DNA of 35,405 bases, taken from assembly GCA_947178175.1 (NCBI GenBank), contig CAMWXI010000007.1, positions 1-35,405 on the forward strand, given 5' to 3'. The notes under the pieces are model-generated. The model saw only the letters and a program-made list of their open reading frames with translations, ran no database searches and was not told the origin of the DNA. This document shows positions 7,760 to 15,982 of the stretch, one piece after another (position 1 is the first letter of the stretch; each line of letters begins with the position of its first letter). Position numbers and translations under genes: made by a program. The stretch is from an uncultured Porphyromonadaceae bacterium (GTDB lineage Bacteria; Bacteroidota; Bacteroidia; Bacteroidales; Muribaculaceae).

Positions 7760-9916
7760 TTATTCTTCCTGCTGAGTTGCTTCGTATTCTTTCAGAAGTT
7801 TCTCCTGAACATCAGACGGCACTAACTCATATCCTGAGAATTCCATTGAGAATGAACTGCGTCCACCTGTGATTGAGCTCAACGAAGTGGAATAGCTTGA
7901 CATCTCTTTCAAAGGAACTTTTGCCTGAAGCTTTTCAAGTCCATTCTCTGAATTCATACCCATAATTAGTGCGCGGCGCCCCTGTAGATCACTCATCACA
8001 TCACCCATTACGTCACCCGGAGTCAAAACTTCTACATCATAGACAGGTTCAAGAATCTTCGGATTTGCATTGCGGAATGCCTCCTGGAAAGCATTTCTAC
8101 CCGCCAGGCGGAATGAAATTTCATTTGAATCTACCGGGTGCATCTTTCCGTCATAAATCATTACTCGTACGTCACGTGCGTATGAACCGGTCAGCGGACC
8201 TTGTTCCATTCTATCCATTAGACCCTTGACAATTGCCGGAATGAATCGTGCATCAATAGCACCACCAACGATACAGTTGTAGACAACAAGCTTGCCCCCC
8301 CATTCCAAAGGTATCTCCTGCTTGTCTCTTACATTCATCTTGAATTCCTGACCATTGAATTTGTATGTGTCCGGTTCAGGCATACCCTCTGTATAAGGCT
8401 CTATTATCAGATGCACTTCACCAAACTGTCCGGAACCACCTGACTGTTTCTTATGACGATAGTCAGCACGTGATGCCTTTGTAATTGTCTCACGATAAGG
8501 AATCTTCGGCTCGATAAACTCAATGGGAAGCTTATCATTGTTTTCAATTCTCCACTTCAATGTGCGAAGATGGAACTCTCCCTGACCCTTTACGATTGTC
8601 TGCTTGAGCTCTTTGGATTGTTCTACAAGCCATGTCGGGTCTTCTTCGTGCATACGAGTAAGGATTCCGGCTAATTTCTCTGCATCGCTCTCTGTCACGG
8701 GACGGATGGCACGTGTATATTTAGGTGCGGGATATTTGATGAAATCGAACTGATATTCGCAACCCTTGGCGTCAAGTGTGTTGCCGGTGCGCACATCTTT
8801 GAGCTTCACTGCCGCTCCGAAGTCTCCCGCCTCTAATGTCTCAACGGCTGTTCGGAGTTGGCCGCAGACTGTGAATATCTGTGCAAGACGCTCTTTCCCT
8901 CCACGAGTCACGTTCTCCACATCATCTCCCGCATGGAGAGTTCCGCTCATCACTTTAAAATATGAAACCTCTCCGATGTGCGGTTCCACTGATGTCTTAA
9001 ACACATATACTGACAACGGACCGTTGGAATCCGGTGCTACCTCTTCACCTGTAGTGGTGAAAGGAGCCGGCATCTCACTAACGAAAGGACATACATTCCC
9101 GAGGAATTCCATAAGACGACGGACTCCCATATCTTTTTCTCCGGATAATACTACCACCGGAAGAATTGAACGATCGCAGAGTCCCTTGCGGATTCCCTCT
9201 CTCATCTCGTCTTCAGTGAGTGTGCCTTTGTCAAAGAATTTATCCATGAGGGTCTCATCATTCTCCGCTGCCGCTTCCACGAGAATCTGATTGAGTTCCT
9301 TAGCTTTCTCCATCTGATCTGCCGGAATTTCTGAGATTTCAGGCACACCTCCCTCTGCTTTCCATTCCAGCTTCTTCATGATGAGTACATCAATGATTGA
9401 ACGAAAACCGGGACCTGATTCTATAGGATACTGAACAGCCACAATCTTCGGACCGAAATGCTCTCGCATCTGCTCCATTACATTCTCATAGTCTGTCTTC
9501 TCACCATCCATCTGGTTGAGGGCGAAGACTACCGGTTTCTGAAGCTTGCCGGTAGTGCGGAAAATATTCTGTGTGCCGACCTCTACTCCATTCTGAGCAT
9601 TAACTACTATAACACCAAGGTCACACACGCCAAGAGCTGTATATGCGTTGCCTACAAAATCCTCTGCTCCCGGACAATCTATAATATTAAGCTTTTTATT
9701 ATTAAATTCGGCATTCAATACTGTTGAAAATACTGAATATCCGTATTCTTTTTCTACCGGGAAGTAGTCTCCTACCGTGTTGCCTGCCTCTATGGTTCCT
9801 CTACGCTTAATCACTCCACATTCATAAAGCATTGATTCTGCAAGCGTGGTCTTTCCGGAACCTTTGGCCCCCAACAAGGCGATATTCTTGATTTCGTTGG
9901 TTTTGTAGACTTTCAT
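7760..9916 (-). CDS. Elongation factor G paralogue with degenerate GTPase motifs (EF-G2-like)
   Basis: A ribosome translocase-family protein of 718 residues from ATG 9916; an in-frame TTG at 9925 is a less likely start. The P-loop is intact (GAKGSGKT, residues 16-23) and NQMD (134-137) fits the guanine-binding motif. Two other motifs deviate. Switch I, normally RGITI, reads YGYSV (58-62). The G3 motif, normally DTPGHVDF, reads DCPGAEDF (80-87), so the catalytic His is Ala84. Domain IV is well conserved (KKQSGGSGQFGEV), so ribosome binding and tRNA-mRNA movement are probably retained. Bacteroides thetaiotaomicron has an EF-G2 described as working without GTPase activity and needed under carbon limitation. 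Likely orthology is inferred from these features. It appears to be a single-gene unit ending in a strong terminator. Confidence 0.9.
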   Translation of the reverse strand: MKVYKTNEIKNIALLGAKGSGKTTLAESMLYECGVIKRRGTIEAGNTVGDYFPVEKEYGYSVFSTVLNAEFNNKKLNIIDCPGAEDFVGNAYTALGVCDLGVIVVNAQNGVEVGTQNIFRTTGKLQKPVVFALNQMDGEKTDYENVMEQMREHFGPKIVAVQYPIESGPGFRSIIDVLIMKKLEWKAEGGVPEISEIPADQMEKAKELNQILVEAAAENDETLMDKFFDKGTLTEDEMREGIRKGLCDRSILPVVVLSGEKDMGVRRLMEFLGNVCPFVSEMPAPFTTTGEEVAPDSNGPLSVYVFKTSVEPHIGEVSYFKVMSGTLHAGDDVENVTRGGKERLAQIFTVCGQLRTAVETLEAGDFGAAVKLKDVRTGNTLDAKGCEYQFDFIKYPAPKYTRAIRPVTESDAEKLAGILTRMHEEDPTWLVEQSKELKQTIVKGQGEFHLRTLKWRIENNDKLPIEFIEPKIPYRETITKASRADYRHKKQSGGSGQFGEVHLIIEPYTEGMPEPDTYKFNGQEFKMNVRDKQEIPLEWGGKLVVYNCIVGGAIDARFIPAIVKGLMDRMEQGPLTGSYARDVRVMIYDGKMHPVDSNEISFRLAGRNAFQEAFRNANPKILEPVYDVEVLTPGDVMGDVMSDLQGRRALIMGMNSENGLEKLQAKVPLKEMSSYSTSLSSITGGRSSFSMEFSGYELVPSDVQEKLLKEYEATQQEE

Positions 9917-10046
9917 ATAGGTCAATTTAAAGATTATTTCTTTTTATTTATTTGCAGTTTTGTCAGATTTTCAATCTTTTTTGATTTCCTATCGCTTAAA
10001 CTGCGTTGCAATTTAATAAAATATCTTTAATTTCTGTATATTTGTC

Positions 10047-10066
10047 TATATGTTATAAAACATATA
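10047..10066. promoter_or_regulatory. Perfect 20-bp palindrome upstream of the EF-G paralogue
   Basis: TATATGTT-ATAA-AACATATA has perfect 8-bp arms and a 4-bp spacer. It lies 130 bases before the ATG at 9916, directly after the phosphorylase terminator. The size and symmetry suit a dimeric transcription factor such as a CRP/FNR-family regulator. No full consensus promoter was found between it and the gene, which would suit activator-dependent transcription. Alternatively it is a secondary stem of the terminator. Confidence 0.4.
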
Positions 10067-10107
10067 AACCCTGCTATGCACACTATTCGTGTTTGCATAA
10101 CAGGGTT
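10067..10107 (-). terminator. Terminator of the glycogen operon
   Basis: The arms 10067-10080 and 10094-10107 match at 13 of 14 positions. Read on the minus strand the hairpin follows the phosphorylase stop by about 36 bases and leads into a T-rich tail (TTTATATGTTTTA). Confidence 0.75.
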
Positions 10108-10143
10108 ATCCAAATCAGGGAAGTCTTCCCCGGACTTTATCCG

Positions 10144-12708
10144 TTAAAACCAACGTACGTAAGCGAAATCCTGACGGTGAGGTAATGCAGGATTGTTCGG
10201 ATACATTCTCAATGCATAGCGGAACGTTCCGGCATCAGTAACTTTAAACTTAAGGTCGTAGGTATATACGTCGCCATCTCTTGCAACCACCTTCAGTTCC
10301 CTTGCTCCGTCAAATTTGCTCTCTCCGTCTTTATCCTGGAAGGATACAAGCTCTACTCCAAGACCGTCACCAAGTCCTTTTGTGTTAAGCTTACAGGAAA
10401 TCTCAAATTCTGAACCTGTGCGGAGTGTGCCATTATGTGAAGCATCGTTCCCGGTAACTTCAAGCACTTCCACCTGATCAAATTTCTCTGCAAAGTTCTC
10501 TTTCCAAGCCACAATCTCTCTCGCAAGAGCATAATCATCGGCAATCAACTTTTCATAACGTTTTGTCTCGGGTTCGTAGAAACGGCTTATATAGTCATCA
10601 AGCTGACGTTTCATCGTGAAGTGAGGTGCAATATTGCCGATTGAACGCTTGATATATTGTATCCATTCGGGGCTATAACCCTTGAAGCTCTTATTGAAAT
10701 AGAGAGGAATGATCTCATTTTCCAACATGCTGTAGATAGTGGCGGCATCAAGCTTATCCTGCTGACTCTGATCCTGGAAGGTACGTTTTTCAGTGAGTGC
10801 CCAGCCGGCTTCCCTGTCAAATTTATAACCTTCATACCACCAACCGTCAAGCACTGAGAAGTTGAGCACTCCGTTCATCTCTGCTTTTTCGCCTGACGTA
10901 CCGGAAGCCTCCAGAGGTCGAGTAGGTGTATTCAGCCAGATATCTACGCCTGTCACCAGTCTCTTGGCTACAATCATATTGTAATCTTCCAGGAAGATAA
11001 TCTTACCCAAGAACTGGGGCATGTGGCTAATCTCAATAATTCTCTTTATCAGATCCTGTCCGGCACCATCAGCCGGGTGGGCCTTACCGGAGAATATGAA
11101 TTGCACGGGAAACTGCTCATTATTAACAATCTTAGCCAGACGATCAAGATCGGTGAAAAGAAGATGTGCACGCTTATAAGTTGCAAAACGGCGTGCAAAA
11201 CCGATAATAAGCGCATTGGGATTAATCTTATCGACAATCTTCATCACCGCTGAGGGATCACCCTGGTTCTTAAGCCATTTCTCTTTGAAGTCTTTCTTCA
11301 CAAAGTCAATAAACTTATTCTTAAGTGTCATTCGCATGCTCCAGATTTCATCGTCTGAAACATCGAAAATTCCTTTCCATGCTTCAGGATCGCTCTGATG
11401 CTCGAATACCTGAGGACCTAACTTCTCAGCATAGAATGATTTCCATTCAGAAGCAGCCCAAGTAGGCATGTGAACGCCATTAGTGACGTATCCTACATGA
11501 GATTCCTCCGGGCTGTAACCCTTCCATACTCCGTTAAACATCTTCTTGGAGACCTCGCCGTGAAGCCAGCTCACTCCATTTGCCTCCTGGCAGGTGTTAA
11601 GTGCAAATACACTCATTGAGAAGCGCTCATTGGTATCGGGATTTTCTCTACCCATATTGATGAGGTCATTCCATGAAATGCCGAGCTTTGCCGGGTATTC
11701 ACCGAGATATTTACCAAATAATGACTCCTCAAAATAGTCATGTCCTGCCGGAACGGGTGTGTGCACGGTATAGAGAGAAGAAGCTCTCACCACTTCCAAC
11801 GCAACATTGAAGGGAAGGTGATCTTTCTGCACATAGTCGGCAAGACGCTGAAGATTCATAAGCGCCGCATGTCCCTCGTTTGCGTGGTAGATATCAGTCT
11901 TGATGCCAAGTTTATTAAGCATATATATACCTCCGATTCCGAGCAGATACTCCTGTTTCAGACGGTTTTCCCAGTCGCCACCATACAGTTTGTGTGTGAT
12001 AGGACGATCATACTCTGAGTTCATCTCAAAGTCTGTATCAAGGAGATACAGGTTCATTCTACCAACGTTAACCCGCCATACATGACAATAAATATTTCTG
12101 CCGGGATAGGGAACCTCCAATATCATTGGCTGGCCGTCTTCGCCCAACACTGCCTCAATGGGAAGCTGGTCAAAATTCTGTGCTTCATAGTTGGCGACCT
12201 GCTGTCCGTCAATGGAGAGTGACTGGGTAAAATATCCATAACGATAAAGGAAGCCTACTGCAACCATATTTATCCGGCTGTCTGATGCCTGCTTGATATA
12301 GTCACCGGCAAGCACACCGAGGCCTCCCGAGTAAATCTTCAGGCAATTACACAGACCATATTCCATTGAGAAATATGACACTGAGGGAAGATCGTCACGC
12401 ATAGGCTCATTCATATAAGCCTGGAAAGTGGCATATACTCCCTGTATACGTGCTTTCAACTCATCGTCCTGAAGTATCTCCTGATATCTCTCGTAAGAGA
12501 GTTGCTGGAGCAACATAACAGGGTTTTCTCCTACTTTTCGCCATAAATCATGGTCAAGGTCACGAAACAAGCTCTTTGCATCGCTGTTCCATACCCACCA
12601 TAAATTCTTACTTAAAATCTCAAGGGGCTTAAGCTCCTCCGGAAGTTTTGCACTTACTGTCAAACTATGCCATGTCGGCTGGTTTGAATGGCTCACTTGT
12701 AGTTTCAT
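10144..12708 (-). CDS. glgP: Alpha-glucan (glycogen/maltodextrin) phosphorylase, GT35
   Basis: An 854-residue enzyme that releases glucose-1-phosphate from the non-reducing ends of alpha-1,4-glucans using phosphate and pyridoxal phosphate. The N-terminal region (LKPLEILSKNLWWVWNSDAKSLF) fits the DUF3417 domain of the long bacterial alpha-glucan phosphorylase subfamily. The cofactor motif EASGTSGEKAEMNG places the PLP lysine at Lys608. The C-terminal 100 residues form an extra beta-rich region (about 760-854) ending in a WF pair. ATG 12708 is chosen over the in-frame TTG at 12714. It lies 20 bases after the glycogen synthase stop, so both genes are probably one operon serving storage glycogen turnover in the cytoplasm. 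Confidence 0.93.
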   Translation of the reverse strand: MKLQVSHSNQPTWHSLTVSAKLPEELKPLEILSKNLWWVWNSDAKSLFRDLDHDLWRKVGENPVMLLQQLSYERYQEILQDDELKARIQGVYATFQAYMNEPMRDDLPSVSYFSMEYGLCNCLKIYSGGLGVLAGDYIKQASDSRINMVAVGFLYRYGYFTQSLSIDGQQVANYEAQNFDQLPIEAVLGEDGQPMILEVPYPGRNIYCHVWRVNVGRMNLYLLDTDFEMNSEYDRPITHKLYGGDWENRLKQEYLLGIGGIYMLNKLGIKTDIYHANEGHAALMNLQRLADYVQKDHLPFNVALEVVRASSLYTVHTPVPAGHDYFEESLFGKYLGEYPAKLGISWNDLINMGRENPDTNERFSMSVFALNTCQEANGVSWLHGEVSKKMFNGVWKGYSPEESHVGYVTNGVHMPTWAASEWKSFYAEKLGPQVFEHQSDPEAWKGIFDVSDDEIWSMRMTLKNKFIDFVKKDFKEKWLKNQGDPSAVMKIVDKINPNALIIGFARRFATYKRAHLLFTDLDRLAKIVNNEQFPVQFIFSGKAHPADGAGQDLIKRIIEISHMPQFLGKIIFLEDYNMIVAKRLVTGVDIWLNTPTRPLEASGTSGEKAEMNGVLNFSVLDGWWYEGYKFDREAGWALTEKRTFQDQSQQDKLDAATIYSMLENEIIPLYFNKSFKGYSPEWIQYIKRSIGNIAPHFTMKRQLDDYISRFYEPETKRYEKLIADDYALAREIVAWKENFAEKFDQVEVLEVTGNDASHNGTLRTGSEFEISCKLNTKGLGDGLGVELVSFQDKDGESKFDGARELKVVARDGDVYTYDLKFKVTDAGTFRYALRMYPNNPALPHRQDFAYVRWF

Positions 12709-12728
12709 ATCCAATTCTTTATATGAAT

Positions 12729-14390
12729 TTATTTAGTTATTTCTCTTTCGTTTCTTTTCTCTATCGCTATTGAAAAAGCTTTGTCGTATGTAGTGATAAA
12801 ATATTTCCAGTCAGCATTCCTTGACGTCGCCATAGCTGCCTCCCTGGATTTTTTCACCACACATTCCTTCGCAAAGTAATATTCTCTCAGTTCCCCTGCG
12901 ATGTCTGCCACAGAATCCGTGTAATCATCATCGTTCCTGGGAATCACGCAAACACCGGTTTCCTCGAGACTGTTTGGAAAATTATCAAGAATCCATTGCC
13001 CGAAGCCCGCCTTGTCTGTTGTAATTGTCGGCACGCCGAATGCTATGCTTTCAAGCGGTGTATAACCCCAAGGCTCATAATAGGAGCCGAACACGGTCAC
13101 ATCAAGCGCCGGCAATAAATCATAATACGAGATATTGACTATTCCGTCTTTTCCATCAAGATAACACGGCAAATATATGATATCTGTTTTCAGCTCTCCT
13201 CGTTCTGCATAAATAGCTCTAACTCTGCAAGACACTGAATCACTCTCTTCATTGTGGAGCCTGTGGGTCATGAAATGCTGTTCCCCGTGAGAAACGCCCT
13301 TATCCTTGAGGGCCTTCTCCAGAGATGCGTCAGGTGATTTCACCCACGCGGGAACCATTATGAATGCCACGGCTTTTCTTTTCTCCGAAACGATTTGGTC
13401 ATTAAGGCTGACTATTGAGTCTATGAATAAATCCAAACCCTTGTTTCTATATTCATTTCTCCCGGATGTGCCGATAATAAGGGTATCCTTATCATATTCT
13501 TTTCCGGTCAATGAACGGGCCACATCCAGAAGACGTTTCCTTCCTGCCCTACGAAGCAACCCACCCTTTTTGCTATCCGGCACGAAAGCCGGCTCAAACC
13601 CGTTTGGGGTAACTACGGCTGGTGGAGTGTCAAGCAACTGGGCACATTCCCTGGCTGTAACTTCGCTGACAGTTGTGAAACAATCAGCCTGTTTTGCCGC
13701 TTGCTTTTCGAGGGAATGTTTGGCCTCCATATTCAGCTCATAAGCCATCTGGTCGCCATTATAACCCGTAAAATATTGATACAGCGCTTTCCCATTTCCA
13801 CAAATACTTCGTCCTATGCTGGTGGCATGAGTGGTGAACACACTTGCAGCTTCCGGACATATCATGCGGAGATACAACAGACCCATACCCGTGGTCCATT
13901 CGTTGAAATGAGACAACATTTTATTCGGGTTTATCCCTAAATGCCGACAAAGTTCCGCACTTACGATGGCTGAGGCAATTCCGAATGCACATCCTTCGGC
14001 ATAGTCTCCGTATGCATGTAAGGAGTCTACTCCGAAGAGTTCCCACATCTTGCCGTATATCTCGTTCAGATGAGGATAGACACCGTCAAACTTCACGAGT
14101 ACAACAAGGGGAGATCCCGGAATGTCCCATCGTCCTGTCCTCACCTTTATATCGAATGGCAGAGTGATTGAAGAGAATCTCTTCAACAACGTCTTCCTTT
14201 CTATAAAATCTCTCGAAGGAGTCTCATCTGTCCATACATCCGGACCAATAAAGACTAAGTTATCACCAAACTGAGCTTTCAACTCTTTGGCCTTAGTGGA
14301 TAAAACTGCATATATTCCACCTATCTTATTACAAACCTCCCAACTTGTCTCAGTGACCAATGAGAGCTCTTTTGTAAGATCAACCTGCAT
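12729..14390 (-). CDS. Glycogen synthase, eukaryote-type GT3 family
   Basis: A 553-residue glycosyltransferase that extends alpha-1,4-glucan chains. The start region SWEVCNKIGGIYAVLSTKA closely resembles the nucleotide-sugar binding region of animal and fungal glycogen synthases (EVxNKVGGIYTVxxTKA). The catalytic signature YYEPWGYTPLE, holding Glu439 and Glu447, matches the GT3 motif rather than bacterial GlgA (GT5). GT3 enzymes normally use UDP-glucose, so the donor here is probably UDP-glucose (inference). ATG 14390 is preferred over an upstream in-frame TTG at 14483, because the residues before Met14390 look non-conserved and AAAGAGATTATT precedes it as a weak ribosome site. It is the first gene of the operon with the phosphorylase. 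Confidence 0.92.
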   Translation of the reverse strand: MQVDLTKELSLVTETSWEVCNKIGGIYAVLSTKAKELKAQFGDNLVFIGPDVWTDETPSRDFIERKTLLKRFSSITLPFDIKVRTGRWDIPGSPLVVLVKFDGVYPHLNEIYGKMWELFGVDSLHAYGDYAEGCAFGIASAIVSAELCRHLGINPNKMLSHFNEWTTGMGLLYLRMICPEAASVFTTHATSIGRSICGNGKALYQYFTGYNGDQMAYELNMEAKHSLEKQAAKQADCFTTVSEVTARECAQLLDTPPAVVTPNGFEPAFVPDSKKGGLLRRAGRKRLLDVARSLTGKEYDKDTLIIGTSGRNEYRNKGLDLFIDSIVSLNDQIVSEKRKAVAFIMVPAWVKSPDASLEKALKDKGVSHGEQHFMTHRLHNEESDSVSCRVRAIYAERGELKTDIIYLPCYLDGKDGIVNISYYDLLPALDVTVFGSYYEPWGYTPLESIAFGVPTITTDKAGFGQWILDNFPNSLEETGVCVIPRNDDDYTDSVADIAGELREYYFAKECVVKKSREAAMATSRNADWKYFITTYDKAFSIAIEKRNEREITK

Positions 14391-14628
14391 AATAATCTCT
14401 TTTTCGGCAATTTTTCCTGATATATTGCCGTCTTGCTCCGTCCAACATTTCTGCCGGAATATCTTGGTTAAAGATTTAATCAATTTCTAAATAAATGTTT
14501 AAATCCTCCATAACCGACAGATCCGGATGATACTTAATCAACATTATCCGGATATAAGTTGAAAGGATGTTCCCGTTTTTTAGAACAATTCCAACCCTTT
14601 CCATGTTCGGAGCAACCTGTTTTTTACC

Positions 14629-14661
14629 TTAAAATTTCAACATGACCATCCTCATGGCCAT
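14629..14661 (-). promoter_or_regulatory. Candidate leader peptide ORF (MAMRMVMLKF) in the glycogen synthase 5' UTR
   Basis: An 11-codon ORF on the minus strand reads ATG GCC ATG AGG ATG GTC ATG and ends in TAA. It begins four bases after AGAGGAAA, a better ribosome-site match than most in this window. Four of its ten codons are Met. It starts about 14 bases downstream of the predicted transcript start. The stretch from here to ATG 14390 has no other gene. It contains two ATCCGGAT palindromes (14521-14528, 14546-14553) that can pair with each other, and a GAAAGG/CCTTTC pair. Confidence 0.35.
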
Positions 14662-14680
14662 CTTTCCTCTTTTAAAAGCG

Positions 14681-14712
14681 CAAAGTTAATAATTTTTAGC
14701 GTCTTATGCAAC
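14681..14712 (-). promoter_or_regulatory. Promoter of the glycogen operon
   Basis: On the minus strand GTTG (14709-14712) is followed after 20 bases by TAACTTTG (14681-14688). The -7 box is a full match to TAnnTTTG, and the -33 box matches at three of four positions. Predicted transcription starts near 14675, giving a 5' leader of about 284 nt before ATG 14390. Confidence 0.75.
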
Positions 14713-14740
14713 ATCACAATTTACCCCGCTGCCTACTGCC

Positions 14741-14788
14741 AATATAATCAGGGGATGTGCCTGTTCCGGCACACCCCCTGATTATATT
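14741..14788 (-). terminator. Long hairpin ending the DUF3127 gene transcript
   Basis: The 21-nt arms 14741-14761 and 14768-14788 match at 20 of 21 positions around a 6-nt loop. The outer part of each arm is A/T-rich, and the inner part contains five G-C pairs. It sits between the DUF3127 stop and the glycogen promoter, so it probably insulates the two units. A separate T-run is lacking, but the distal arm ends in TTATATT. Confidence 0.65.
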
Positions 14789-14825
14789 TATATATTTGAA
14801 GTGATAACGCAAAAATACTTCGCGA

Positions 14826-15230
14826 TTAAAACGGAAGGTCATCTGTTGAATCAGCCGCGGGCATTGCCGGAGCTTCCGGAAAGCCTCCTCCAAGCTGAGA
14901 AGCCGGTGCCATTCCCTGAGGGAAGCCTCCTCCGAAATTATTTTCAGGAACTGACTGCCCTACCTCACGACTTGCATACGCACGTAAGTCAGTATACCAT
15001 TTACCGTTAAACTCACGACTCTCGGCATCCACACTTACTGCATATACCTTTCCCACTTCCAACTTAAGACTGTCTGCCCTGTCATTGAAAGCATGAAAAT
15101 GTATCTTTCTTGGATATTGTGTGTTGATTGTCTCCATCACCCATTCTTTCTTTTTCCAGGGCTTTCCGGATGCCTTCGCCACACCTTCCATCATCGGGAT
15201 ATCAAGTATTATCTTACCTTCGATTTCCAT
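14826..15230 (-). CDS. DUF3127 protein with SSB-like C-terminal tip
   Basis: A 134-residue protein that resembles the Bacteroidetes DUF3127 family, a small beta-barrel (OB-like) domain. The N-terminal 90 residues are beta-rich (MEIEGKIILDIPMMEGVAKA, EWVMETINTQYPRKIHFHAF, KVYAVSVDAESREFNGKWYTDL). A flexible Gly/Pro/Ala-rich tail follows and the last residues are DSTDDLPF. That acidic-hydrophobic end resembles the DDDIPF tip with which single-stranded DNA-binding proteins recruit repair and replication partners. A role on single-stranded nucleic acid is therefore suggested, not shown. ATG 15230 is chosen because the family begins with this MEIEGKI-like strand; the upstream in-frame extension to 15275 starts at a non-ATG codon. 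It is divergent from rsmG. Confidence 0.85.
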   Translation of the reverse strand: MEIEGKIILDIPMMEGVAKASGKPWKKKEWVMETINTQYPRKIHFHAFNDRADSLKLEVGKVYAVSVDAESREFNGKWYTDLRAYASREVGQSVPENNFGGGFPQGMAPASQLGGGFPEAPAMPAADSTDDLPF

Positions 15231-15263
15231 TTTATTTCGATTTAATTTTCCTTTTTCAAACAA

Positions 15264-15295
15264 CGAAATTAACAATTATTTTCCTTTAAAACAAA
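15264..15295 (-). promoter_or_regulatory. Promoter of the DUF3127 gene
   Basis: On the minus strand TTTG (15292-15295) is followed after 20 bases by TAATTTCG (15264-15271), which matches TAnnTTTG at all but one position. The expected 5' UTR is about 30 nt. Confidence 0.6.
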
Positions 15296-15312
15296 CTTTC
15301 CTTTTTTTTTAC

Positions 15313-15320
15313 TAAATTTG
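15313..15320 (+). promoter_or_regulatory. -7 box of rsmG placed three bases before its ATG
   Basis: TAAATTTG fully matches the Bacteroidetes -7 consensus and follows a run of ten T. It ends three bases before the rsmG ATG at 15324, so transcription would begin at or very near the start codon. No TTTG is found at the expected distance upstream, so support is partial. Confidence 0.45.
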
Positions 15321-15323
15321 TTT

Positions 15324-15950
15324 ATGATTTCAACAATAAAAAAATATTTCCCCAATCTCTCTGAGTCTCAGATAGCTCAGTTTGAGGCTCTTTTCCCTCT
15401 CTATAAGGAATGGAATGATAAAATCAATGTTATATCCCGGAAAGACATTGATAACCTCGAAGTAAACCATATCCTGCATTCCCTTGCTATCGGTAAGTTT
15501 ATATCCTTCCTCCCCGGCTCATCAATCCTTGATCTCGGCACCGGCGGCGGTTTCCCGGCAATTCCGCTTGCCATCCTTTTCCCTGACGTGAAATTTCATC
15601 TTATTGACAGAATCGGGAAAAAACTGAAAGTCGCTCAGGCCGTAGCCGAAGCAATCGGATTGGAAAATGTCTCCTTTCAACATGGAGACATCGGTGAATG
15701 TAACGGGAAATTCGATTTTGTCGTGAGCAGGGCGGTTATGCCACAGGCTGATATTTTTAAGCTTACAAAGAAAAATATTTCCAAAACTCAAAGAAATGGA
15801 CTCCCTAACGGTGTTATAACACTGAAGGGCGGAGACCTCTCAACAGAACTTCTTCCTATTCAGAACATTTCTGAAACAGTAGATATCTCCGACTGGTTTG
15901 AGGAGCCCTTCTTCAATACTAAAAAGATTGTTTACACAACCTCGGCTTAA
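15324..15950 (+). CDS. rsmG: 16S rRNA (guanine527-N7)-methyltransferase RsmG
   Basis: A 208-residue SAM-dependent methyltransferase that modifies G527 in the 530 loop of 16S rRNA. Seen motifs are the family N-terminus (LYKEWNDKINVISRKDIDNLEVNHILHSLAIGKF), the SAM-binding loop SSILDLGTGGGFPAIPLAI, the following acidic strand FHLIDRIGKKLKVAQAV, and the catalytic-region FDFVVSRAVMP. Length is close to the usual 205-215. ATG 15324 is chosen; the alternative TTG at 15318 lies inside the predicted -7 promoter box. The next gene starts 32 bases after the stop on the same strand. Loss of RsmG gives low-level streptomycin resistance in other bacteria. Confidence 0.95.
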   Translation: MISTIKKYFPNLSESQIAQFEALFPLYKEWNDKINVISRKDIDNLEVNHILHSLAIGKFISFLPGSSILDLGTGGGFPAIPLAILFPDVKFHLIDRIGKKLKVAQAVAEAIGLENVSFQHGDIGECNGKFDFVVSRAVMPQADIFKLTKKNISKTQRNGLPNGVITLKGGDLSTELLPIQNISETVDISDWFEEPFFNTKKIVYTTSA

Positions 15951-15982
15951 TCCGACGGAGTCCCTTTTCAACACTGATTATT

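Noticed and set aside
10037-10044. TATATTTG as a plus-strand promoter
   Set aside because: It matches the -7 box, but there is no -33 box at the right distance and no plus-strand gene follows.
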